Shown in pieces: positions 49,037-56,314 of a DNA stretch of 64,000 nt. Below the pieces are notes generated by a model, which made no database searches, had not been told where the DNA came from, and saw nothing but the letters and a program-made list of their open reading frames with translations. Origin of the DNA: CTSoil-043 sp963821235. Lineage in GTDB: Bacteria; Chloroflexota; Limnocylindria; Limnocylindrales; CSP1-4. Position numbers and translations under genes: made by a program. Numbering within the stretch: the stretch's first letter is position 1; each line of letters begins with the position of its first letter. The stretch spans positions 1,426,001 through 1,490,000 of the forward strand of contig CAWGCS010000001.1 in assembly GCA_963821235.1 (NCBI GenBank), written 5' to 3'.

Positions 49037-51280
49037 CTAGAGCCGGACGACCACCCGGAGGTCGCCGCGGCGCTCGAGGACCTCGGCGCTGGTCGTGCCG
49101 CGCCAGCGATGGAAGAGGAGGTCGACGGTCGCGCTGCCGACCGGCAGCCCGCGGACGACCACCTTGGAGAGCCCCCGCGGCAGGACCGGCCGGCTGATCT
49201 CCAGCTCGCCGGTCAGCGCGCGCGGCGTCAGGCCCAGCATCGTCGTCATGAGCATGAGCGCCGCCGAGGCGCCCCACGCCTGCGGTGCACACGAGACGGG
49301 GTGCACGACAGGGACGCCGACCGCCTGCCGGTCGAAGCCGCAGAAGAGCTCCGGCAGCCGGAAGCCCGGAGCGAGCCGGGCCGCGTCGAGGACCGCCCAG
49401 GCCAGCTCCGACGCCTCGTCGTGGAAGCCGTAGCGCTTGAGGCCGGCCGCCGCGATCGCCGTGTCGTGCGGCCAGACGCTGCCGGTGTGATAGCCGAGCG
49501 GGTTGAAGCCGGGCTGGCCAGCCCCGTAGGTCCGCACGCCCCAGCCGGAGAAGAGCCCCGGGCCGGTCAGGTCGCGAGCCACGGCGGCTGCGCGGTGGGG
49601 CGGCACGACCCCCGACCAGAGGCAGTGGCCCATGTTGGAGGCGAGAGCGTCGGCGACGCTGCCGTTGGGGCCGAGGGCCATCGCGTAGCGATCCAGCTCC
49701 GGCTGCCAGAAGCGGTCGTCGAAGCGCCGCGCCAGGGCCGTCGCGTCCCCCTCGAGCCTGGCCGCGAGGTCGGCGTCGCGGCGCAGGCGCGCCAGCTCCG
49801 CCAGCCTGCGGCGAGCCTCCACCGCGTATCCCTGGACCTCGGCGAGCGCGATCGGCGGATCGACGAGGGCGCCCGTCCGGTCGCGGATGGCGTCACCGGA
49901 ATCCTTCCAGCCCTGGTTGCGCAGGCCACGCGGGGCGCGGGTGCGATAGGTGATGAAGCCGTCGGCGTCGCGCGCGGACCGCTCGAGCCAGCCCAGGGCC
50001 CGCATGGCCGTCGGCCAGTACCGGTCGGGGAGATCCCCGTCGCCGGTCCAGGCCACGGCCTCGCCCAGGACGATGAGCCAGAGGGGCGTGGCGTCCGCCG
50101 TCCCGTAGTAGCGGGCGAACGGCAGCTCCCCGGTGCGGGCCATCTCGCCGGTCCGCATCTCGTGGAGGATCTTGCCCGGCTCGGCGTCGGCGGCGGGGTC
50201 GTCCTCGTCGGCCTGGAGCCGTGCCAGCACCGCCAGGGCGTCGCGAGCCAGCCCCGGCGCGTACGGCAGCGCGGCGTACGCGGCGATCAGGGAGTCGCGA
50301 CCGAAGAGCGTCGTGAACCAGGGGATCCCGGCGGCCACGAAGTGTTCGCCCGGGCCCGGCCCGGGCGTCCGCAGGAGGCGCAGGTCGGCGAGGGCACGAG
50401 CGAGGATCAGGTTCACCAGCTCGTCGTCGGTCTCGATCGTCGCCCCGACCTCGCCCGGGGCTCCGCCCGCCGGGATCCCCTCGTCATGATCCGAGAGGAC
50501 GACGTCCATCGCCCGCTCCGCGGTCGCGGGCTCCGTCAGCACGGAGTCTCCCCAGCTCGCGCGGACGGTCCAGCCGATCTCCCCCTCGCCGCCCGCCGGG
50601 AGGTCCAGCGTCCAGCTGGCGGCCAGGGCGCCGAGCTCGTCGTCGCGGCCGGGCGCGGCGAAGGCGGGCTCGGCGGCCAGGCCGACGGTGGACCTCAGCT
50701 CGCGCCCGTCGAGGCCGGCATAGCGGAAGACCGCCGTCGAGTCCTCGACGAGGATCGGCAGCAGGTCGCCCCGCACCGGCCGGTCGTAGCCGCGCACTTC
50801 GAAGATGTCGGCGCCGTCGACGTCCAGGAGGAGGCGCACCCGGAGGCGCTGGCCGGCGGTGGCGTAGTTGGCGAAGACGATGCGCTCGTCGAAGGTGCCG
50901 TCGTGGAGGGTCCGGACGCGCCGGATCCCGATCGACTGGCGCGGCAGGGCGACGGGATGGTCGGCCGCCCGTGTCGGATCGCCGGGCAGCTCGGGGTTGG
51001 TGAGCTGGACAACGCCGGACGCAGCGCCGCCCGGGTCGGGCATGAGGACGGTCGGCCGATGCCCCTCCACGAGGAGGAGCGCGGTCGAGAGAATCCGCGT
51101 GTCGCCCAGGTAGAGGCCCAGGCCGCGCCGGTCCGGCGCGACGTCGCCGAAGGCGTCGCTCAGGAGGACCAGGGGTCCCTCCTTGAGCACCGCAACCGTG
51201 CCGAGCTCGGTCGCCCGGATGATGGGTCGGGGGCGGGCCTCGAACGTCCGCGGGGCACGTCGCCCCCGAGCCGTGGTCAT
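49037..51280 (-). CDS. Glycogen debranching enzyme (amylo-alpha-1,6-glucosidase type)
   Basis: A 747-residue protein. The N-terminal beta-sandwich (LVLLSDAFGDVAPDRRGLGL then YLGDTRILSTALLLV) is the GDE N-terminal-bis domain. The (alpha/alpha)6 barrel follows with AAGIPWFTTLFGRDSLIAAY, the catalytic-region RNQGWKDSGDAIRDRTGALV, GYHTGSVWPHDTAIAAAGLK and PVSCAPQAWGASAALMLM. It removes alpha-1,6 branches from glycogen, complementing the phosphorylase at 24484. ATG 51280 overlaps the stop of a short upstream frame. Confidence 0.9.
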   Translation of the reverse strand: MTTARGRRAPRTFEARPRPIIRATELGTVAVLKEGPLVLLSDAFGDVAPDRRGLGLYLGDTRILSTALLLVEGHRPTVLMPDPGGAASGVVQLTNPELPGDPTRAADHPVALPRQSIGIRRVRTLHDGTFDERIVFANYATAGQRLRVRLLLDVDGADIFEVRGYDRPVRGDLLPILVEDSTAVFRYAGLDGRELRSTVGLAAEPAFAAPGRDDELGALAASWTLDLPAGGEGEIGWTVRASWGDSVLTEPATAERAMDVVLSDHDEGIPAGGAPGEVGATIETDDELVNLILARALADLRLLRTPGPGPGEHFVAAGIPWFTTLFGRDSLIAAYAALPYAPGLARDALAVLARLQADEDDPAADAEPGKILHEMRTGEMARTGELPFARYYGTADATPLWLIVLGEAVAWTGDGDLPDRYWPTAMRALGWLERSARDADGFITYRTRAPRGLRNQGWKDSGDAIRDRTGALVDPPIALAEVQGYAVEARRRLAELARLRRDADLAARLEGDATALARRFDDRFWQPELDRYAMALGPNGSVADALASNMGHCLWSGVVPPHRAAAVARDLTGPGLFSGWGVRTYGAGQPGFNPLGYHTGSVWPHDTAIAAAGLKRYGFHDEASELAWAVLDAARLAPGFRLPELFCGFDRQAVGVPVVHPVSCAPQAWGASAALMLMTTMLGLTPRALTGELEISRPVLPRGLSKVVVRGLPVGSATVDLLFHRWRGTTSAEVLERRGDLRVVVRL

Positions 51281-51474
51281 GCCGGCGCGGGTGCCGGGTT
51301 CAAGTGCGGGGTCGCGGCGCCGTTGAGTGCGTCGTCCATGGCGGGTCCATTGTCGCCGATGCGGTCGACGGCGGCTGCCACGCCGTCCCTGGCATGCGCC
51401 GCGGCGGCCATGACGCCGTCCCGGTTCCGCCAGGCCGCGTTGCCGTCGAGGAGCGAGCCGCCGCCGGCAGGCAC
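51277..51474 (-). CDS. Possible 65-residue protein upstream of the debranching gene
   Basis: A short Ala/Gly-rich frame (GNAAWRNRDGVMAAAAHARD, then GVAAAVDRIGDNGPAMDDAL) whose stop overlaps the debranching-enzyme start as ATGA. The overlap supports it, but composition and lack of a ribosome-binding site do not. No recognised family. Confidence 0.3.
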   Translation of the reverse strand: MPAGGGSLLDGNAAWRNRDGVMAAAAHARDGVAAAVDRIGDNGPAMDDALNGAATPHLNPAPAPA

Positions 51475-51548
51475 CCCCCTTGCGAGGACCGGCGGCGGCT
51501 CGCGGTCATCCTATGGACCGAACGGCGCCGGCGGAAGCCGGCAGCTCG

Positions 51549-52463
51549 TCACCCCCAGAGCGCGTCGATCGACAGGTATCGCTCGCCGGTGTCGTAGGTG
51601 AAGGTCAGGACGCGCGACCCGTCCGGGATCGAGGGCAGCAGCTGGGCCACCGCCGCCAGCGACGCGCCGGAGGAGACGCCGACGAGGACGCCCTCCTCGC
51701 GAGCCGATCGTCGGGCGTACGCCATGGCGTCCTCCGGGGTGACCTGGAGGACGCCGTCGAGCAGGTCGGTGCGCATCACGCCGGGGATGAAGCCGGCGCC
51801 GATCCCCTGGATCGGGTGCGGCGAGTGGGTCCCGCCCGAGAGGACCGGCGAGAGGGTCGGCTCGACCGCGTAGACCTTGAGGCCGGGCCAGCGCGCCTTG
51901 AGGACCTCCGCGCAGCCGGTGATGTGGCCGCCCGTGCCCACGCCGGTCACGAGATAGTCGAGCCCCTCGGGAAAGTCGCGCAGGATCTCCTGGGCCGTCG
52001 TCCGCCGATGGGCCTCGACGTTCGCCGGGTTGTCGAACTGCATGGGGATCCAGGCGCCCGGGATCTCGGCCGCCAGCTCGTTCGCCCGGGCGATCGCGCC
52101 CTTCATGCCCAGCTCGCGCGGCGTCAGCTCGAGCTCCGCGCCGTAGCCCGTCATGAGCTTGCGGCGCTCGATCGAGAACGACTCGGGCATGCACAGGATG
52201 AGGCGGTAGCCCTTGACGGCCGCCACCAGGGCGAGGCCGATCCCGGTGTTGCCGGAGGTCGGCTCGATGATCACCGAGCCGGGCCCGATGATCCCGCGCG
52301 CCTCGGCGTCCTCCACCATGGCGAGGGCGATGCGGTCCTTGATGCTGCCGCCCGGGTTGACTCGCTCCTGCTTGAACCAGACCTCGACGCGGGGGTCGTA
52401 GAGGCGGTTGATCCGCACGTGGGGCGTGTTCCCGATGGTGGCCAGGATGGAGTCGGCGTTCAT
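51549..52463 (-). CDS. cysK: Cysteine synthase A (O-acetylserine sulfhydrylase)
   Basis: A 304-residue PLP enzyme of fold II. PLP Lys42 is in NPGGSIKDRIAL; other motifs are IIEPTSGNTGIGLALVAA (substrate loop), LVTGVGTGGHITGCAEVLK (phosphate-binding glycines) and GVSSGASLAAV. It makes cysteine from O-acetylserine and sulfide. It lies 70 bp downstream of cysE, forming a complete two-step pathway. Confidence 0.95.
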   Translation of the reverse strand: MNADSILATIGNTPHVRINRLYDPRVEVWFKQERVNPGGSIKDRIALAMVEDAEARGIIGPGSVIIEPTSGNTGIGLALVAAVKGYRLILCMPESFSIERRKLMTGYGAELELTPRELGMKGAIARANELAAEIPGAWIPMQFDNPANVEAHRRTTAQEILRDFPEGLDYLVTGVGTGGHITGCAEVLKARWPGLKVYAVEPTLSPVLSGGTHSPHPIQGIGAGFIPGVMRTDLLDGVLQVTPEDAMAYARRSAREEGVLVGVSSGASLAAVAQLLPSIPDGSRVLTFTYDTGERYLSIDALWG

Positions 52464-52533
52464 GGCGTGGCGTCCCTTTCGATGGTGGTCGGGTGGTCGA
52501 GCCGGGGGCCGCCGGACGGCGGTCGCCCGCTGG

Positions 52534-53388
52534 TCAGATCACGAAGTCGGCGTCCTCGAAGCCGTCGCGGACGCGACGGACGCGGAACTGGCTGGTCTGG
52601 TAGACGATCGAGCCGGGCGGCACGCTGCTCGTCAGGAAGACGTTGCCGCCGACGATGCTGTCCTCGCCGACGACCGTGTCGCCGCCGAGCACGGTGGCGT
52701 TGGCGTAGATGACCACCCGATCGCCGATCGTGGGGTGGCGCTTCGTGCCGGCGGCGGTCTTGGCGACCGACAGGGCGCCCAACGTGACGCCCTGGTAGAG
52801 CTTGACGTCGTCGCCGATCACGGCCGTCTCGCCGACGACGACGCCGGTGCCATGGTCGATGCAGAACGATCGCCCGATCGTCGCGCCCGGATGGATGTCG
52901 ATCCCGGTCCGGGTGTGGGCGACCTCGGCCAGGAGGCGGGGCACGATGGCCACGCCGAGGTGATGGATCTCGTGGGCGATCCGGTGGATCGCGATGGCCA
53001 GGAAGCCCGGGTACGCGGCGATCACCTCGTCCACGGACTCCGCCGCCGGATCGCCGGCGGCGATCGCCTCGGCGTCGAGGAGGAGGCGCTCGTGGATCCC
53101 GGGCAGGGCGGCGGCGAACGCCGCGACGACCCGCTCGGCTGGCGCCGCGCCGGTCCCCGGGGCGATGAGGCGCCGCAGGTCCCGGCGGGCGACGACGAGC
53201 TGCGCCGCCAGCTCGTCGTCCGTGGCCGACCCGTCGTCGGAGAGCTGGCCGAAGAGGATCCCCAGCAGTCCGTCCGCGAACGCGGCGACGTCCCGCTTCA
53301 GGGGGTAGATGCCGCCGTGCTCAGAACGACCGGCCGCCAGCCCCTCGGCGAAGGCGTGATCGCGGCCGTGCTCGATCGAGTCCGTCAT
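52534..53388 (-). CDS. cysE: Serine O-acetyltransferase
   Basis: A 284-residue acetyltransferase that makes O-acetylserine from serine and acetyl-CoA. It has the longer N-terminal helical domain of the EpsC/SrpH type (FADGLLGILFGQLSDDGSAT) and a left-handed beta-helix with hexapeptide repeats: VAHTRTGIDIHPGATIGRSF, then CIDHGTGVVVGETAVIGDDV and KRHPTIGDRVVIYANATVLG. The catalytic His and Asp are in the IDHGTG and DIHPGA strands. AAGGAG precedes ATG 53388, which overlaps the DUF4395 stop by four bases. Confidence 0.94.
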   Translation of the reverse strand: MTDSIEHGRDHAFAEGLAAGRSEHGGIYPLKRDVAAFADGLLGILFGQLSDDGSATDDELAAQLVVARRDLRRLIAPGTGAAPAERVVAAFAAALPGIHERLLLDAEAIAAGDPAAESVDEVIAAYPGFLAIAIHRIAHEIHHLGVAIVPRLLAEVAHTRTGIDIHPGATIGRSFCIDHGTGVVVGETAVIGDDVKLYQGVTLGALSVAKTAAGTKRHPTIGDRVVIYANATVLGGDTVVGEDSIVGGNVFLTSSVPPGSIVYQTSQFRVRRVRDGFEDADFVI

Positions 53389-53915
53389 CGCACTCCTTCG
53401 CCCTTGCGGTCGGGGTAGCGGATCTGCGCCGGCACGGTGAGGCCGACGATCTGGTCGGCGCGACGGAAGAGTCGCGCGAAGAGGCTCGGGATCCACCAGC
53501 GCAGGACGTAGAGGCGGCACCCGACGCAGATGCCGGTCGCCGCGAGGAGCGCCTGGAGGGCGGCCACGGCACCCACCAGCAGCCAGCCGACGGGCGTCGC
53601 CCCGAGGACGAAGGCGATCGTCCCGAGGCCGATGAAGGTGGCGCCGAGAGCCTGGGCGAAGCGGGGCGGGTACTCGTGCTCGGGCTCCGCCGGAGGGCCG
53701 AGGCGGAGCGCCCGGCGGACGGCAGGCCAGGCCTGTCCCGGCAGGAAGAGGCGGGTCCCGAACGCGGCCGAGACGGCGAGATTCAGCCCCACCAGGACGG
53801 CGAGCGAGGGCAGGGCGAGGAGAAAGGCGACGGTCAGGAGGACGGCCGAGACGGCGGACCCGAAGCGCTGGCCGCGCGGGTCGATCTGGCGGGCAGGGGG
53901 CGTGAGGGTGGACAC
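53385..53915 (-). CDS. DUF4395 membrane protein
   Basis: A 176-residue protein with about four hydrophobic segments, ALPSLAVLVGLNLAVSAAFG and ALGATFIGLGTIAFVLGATP among them, and a C-terminal ATGICVGCRLYVLRWW with the CxxC characteristic of DUF4395. The family often accompanies sulfur-metabolism genes. GTG 53915 has GGAGG 7 nt upstream. First gene of the DUF4395-cysE-cysK operon; it may move or handle a sulfur compound, which is inferred from context. Confidence 0.85.
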   Translation of the reverse strand: MSTLTPPARQIDPRGQRFGSAVSAVLLTVAFLLALPSLAVLVGLNLAVSAAFGTRLFLPGQAWPAVRRALRLGPPAEPEHEYPPRFAQALGATFIGLGTIAFVLGATPVGWLLVGAVAALQALLAATGICVGCRLYVLRWWIPSLFARLFRRADQIVGLTVPAQIRYPDRKGEGVR

Positions 53916-54291
53916 GGATGACCTCCGGGGAAGGATCGCGGGGACGCGGGCGCGCTCGTGGGCGCTGTGGGCGCTGGCGCGCCGCTCGGGGCGAGGATTC
54001 GCGAGGCCCGCGAGGGGCCGGAGGTCAGTGAGCGCCCACGACCGTGCCCCGCGCCGGCACTCGCCGGGGACAGGAGCACCGGAAGCCCGGGCGGGAGGCC
54101 GGGACGAGGGTCGTCATGGGCGAGAGCATAGCGCCGGGCGACGGATCCCGTGTCGGACCGTCGCCCGCGCCTTCGGGCCCATTGGCCGGGCCGCCCGGGT
54201 CGGGCGACTCTGGCCGAGGTCGGCTGTGCGCTCCGACCCTGACGGCGGCAGCGCCGCCGGCGCGCCCCGAGCCCCGAGCCATGGGAGACCC
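53916..54291. other. Intergenic region between divergent operons
   Basis: About 375 bp holding the promoters of the cys operon (minus) and the DUF998 gene (plus). All frames read as arginine/glycine-rich shadow. I see no named riboswitch and no clear -10 box. Confidence 0.4.
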
Positions 54292-54894
54292 ATGACCGCG
54301 ACCCGCTCCATCCGCGCCTCCGGCGCGTTCCTGCTCGTGGCCGGCGCCCTGATCCTGATGGGGATCATCACCGCCGAGGCCCTCTATCCGGCGCCGTACA
54401 CCACCGGCGGCAGCATGATCAGCGACCTGGGCGGCACCGAGCCGCCGGCGGCGCTCGTGCTCCAGCCCTCGGCGACGGTCTTCAACCTCACGATGATGGC
54501 GAGCGGTCTCCTGGTCCTTGCCGGCGCCGCCTTCCTCCAGCTCGCCCTCGCGCACCGCCCCACGACGCTCGTCGTCGCGGTGGTCGGCGTGGGCGCGCTC
54601 GGGGTCGGCGTCTTCCCCGGGAGCACGGGCGGCATCCACGCCGTCTTCGCGATGCTCACCTTCATCGGCGGCGGCATCGCCGCGATCGTGACCGCGCGGG
54701 AGACCCATCCGCCATTCAGCTACCTGTCGGCGGCGCTCGGCGCGGTCTCGCTCGCCGTCCTCTTCTCGTACCTGCTCCTGGGCGACGGGACGCCGATCGC
54801 GCCGCTGGGAGTCGGCGGCGTCGAGCGCTGGGTGGCCTACCCCATCGTGATCTGGATCACCGCCTTCGGGGGCTACCTGTCCGCGCGGGGCTGA
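54292..54894 (+). CDS. DUF998 membrane protein
   Basis: A 200-residue protein with about six transmembrane helices. The first loop motif GALILMGIITAEALYPAPYT then TGGSMISDLGG and ATVFNLTMMASGLLVLAGAA, VGVFPGSTGGIHAVFAMLTF are the DUF998 pattern. ATG 54292 follows GGGAG closely. Function unknown; related proteins accompany lipid or stress genes. Confidence 0.85.
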   Translation: MTATRSIRASGAFLLVAGALILMGIITAEALYPAPYTTGGSMISDLGGTEPPAALVLQPSATVFNLTMMASGLLVLAGAAFLQLALAHRPTTLVVAVVGVGALGVGVFPGSTGGIHAVFAMLTFIGGGIAAIVTARETHPPFSYLSAALGAVSLAVLFSYLLLGDGTPIAPLGVGGVERWVAYPIVIWITAFGGYLSARG

Positions 54895-54977
54895 TCGGGC
54901 GCCTTCCCGCCGGCCGGGGTTGCCGGTACAGTGCGCGCCATGGCCGGGAACGACACCGCTTCCTCACTGTCTGGCAC

Positions 54978-55526
54978 GTGGGCGCCACGCCCGAGGAGGT
55001 CTCCGAAGTCCTCGGCGACGCGGCCGACCTGGCGCGCTGGTGGCCTTCCGTCTACCTCGAGGTCCGGGTCGTCGCACCAGGCGACCCTTCGACCGGGCTC
55101 GGTCGAAGGGTCGATCTCCACACCAAGGGCTGGCTGCCGTACACCCTGCGCTGGCAGCTCACCGTGACGGAGTCGGTGCCGCCGACGGGCTTCCGGATCG
55201 ACGCGTCGGGCGACTTCGTCGGGCGCGGCGTCTGGACGCTGGTCACCGAGCGCGCCGCCGACGCGCCCGGGGGACCGCTGACGACCGTCACCTACGACTG
55301 GCGGATCGCGGCCGAGAAGGGGATCCTCCGGCGGCTGTCGCTCGTCATGAAGCCGGTCTTCTCCGCGAACCACCGCTGGGCGATGGCACGGGGCGAGGAG
55401 AGCCTCCGCCTCGAGCTCGCCAGGCGTCACGCGGGCGGCGACCCGGCGCTCCTCGCCGCGATCCCGGCGCCTCCGGGTCCGACATTCCCCCACAACCTCC
55501 GGCGCATGCGAGGCCGGGCGTCCTGA
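54978..55526 (+). CDS. SRPBCC-family protein, start probably frameshifted
   Basis: A 182-residue frame from GTG 54978 with an SRPBCC fold: GATPEEVSEVLGDAADLARW then WPSVYLEVRVVAPGD, TLRWQLTVTESVPPTGFRID and TYDWRIAAEKGIL. The expected first strand, RFLTVWHV, lies upstream in the same frame but no start codon reaches it. An ATG at 54940, 7 nt after TACAGT (54927-54932), is in another frame; removing two bases from ACAC near 54953 would join them as a normal leaderless gene. So this is either a recent frameshift or an error. Confidence 0.65.
   Translation: MGATPEEVSEVLGDAADLARWWPSVYLEVRVVAPGDPSTGLGRRVDLHTKGWLPYTLRWQLTVTESVPPTGFRIDASGDFVGRGVWTLVTERAADAPGGPLTTVTYDWRIAAEKGILRRLSLVMKPVFSANHRWAMARGEESLRLELARRHAGGDPALLAAIPAPPGPTFPHNLRRMRGRAS
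55083..55112. repeat. Perfect 12-bp inverted repeat inside the SRPBCC gene
   Basis: GACCCTTCGACC, GGGCTC, GGTCGAAGGGTC. It is translated in frame as part of DPSTGLGRRVDL. It resembles REP-type palindromes, but no second copy was seen in the window. Confidence 0.75.
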
Positions 55527-55702
55527 GGCGCTGTCGCCGTCCGTTCGCGGTCCGCGCTGAACGTCATCTTCGGATCTGATGACCGTGTGCGCATCGAGCG
55601 CGCATCGCGCACGCACGCCGCCTCGCCGGCGCGTCGACACCTGCGTCACCCGGCTCGCCCCGGCAGCCCCGCGCAACGGTCGCGTGATCCGGCGATGGGC
55701 GG

Positions 55703-55746
55703 CCGGTGTGTCGCCGGTGTGTCGCCGGTGAGTCGCCGATGGGCGC
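55703..55746 (+). repeat. 11-bp iterons upstream of the XRE gene
   Basis: Three tandem units CCGGTGTGTCG, CCGGTGTGTCG and CCGGTGAGTCG (55703-55735), then a partial fourth beginning CCGATG. They end about 20 bp before the XRE start at 55766. An 11-bp period is close to one helical turn, so bound proteins would line up on one face. Probably operator sites. Confidence 0.65.
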
Positions 55747-55765
55747 GGCCTGATCCAATTGGCGC

Positions 55766-56140
55766 ATGTGGGACCGGCCTGTGAACGACCAGACTGCAGC
55801 TGCGCTCGAGGAGCTCGGGCGGCAGGTGCTGGGTGCTCGACGGCAGGCCGGCTACTCGCAACGCCAGGTCGAGGCATTGACCGGCATCGACCAGACGACA
55901 CAGGTCCGGATCGAGCACGGTCGGGCGACAGGGCTGCCCCTGGCGCGGTTCGCGATCCTGCTGTGGGCACTCAACGCCGGTGTCGCGACCCGGCGGCCCC
56001 CGCTCGCGATCGGGCTCCCCGCGCCGGACTCCGATGCGTGGATCAACGACGGGCCGGCGTGGGACCTGGCGGTCGGGCTCGCTCCGGGCCTGCTGGACGA
56101 GGTCGAAGACCCGACCGCCCCGCCCGCGGGATCCGACTGA
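55766..56140 (+). CDS. XRE-family DNA-binding protein
   Basis: A 124-residue protein with one Cro/C1-type helix-turn-helix (LGARRQAGYSQRQVEALTGI then DQTTQVRIEHGRATGLPLAR, about residues 22-60). An acidic C-terminus follows (DAWINDGPAWDLAVGLAPGL) with no known domain. Tandem 11-bp repeats lie just upstream, suggesting autoregulation. Next on the same strand, 174 bp away, is the TM0106-type nuclease-helicase. A -10-like TCCAAT (55754-55759) lies 6 nt before ATG 55766. Confidence 0.8.
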   Translation: MWDRPVNDQTAAALEELGRQVLGARRQAGYSQRQVEALTGIDQTTQVRIEHGRATGLPLARFAILLWALNAGVATRRPPLAIGLPAPDSDAWINDGPAWDLAVGLAPGLLDEVEDPTAPPAGSD

Positions 56141-56314
56141 CGGACGAACGCCGACGGTGATGCCCGCCTGATGCGCACACGGGCATCGTCCAGGAGGAAG
56201 GGATCCCCAGTCGAGGGTCAAGTCCCGCGACGTGGTGTCACGGCGCGCCTGCCCGCTCCCGGGTGCGGCCCCCGCGCCGCACAACCTGGCACGCAGCCCC
56301 CGTAGGATTCCAGG

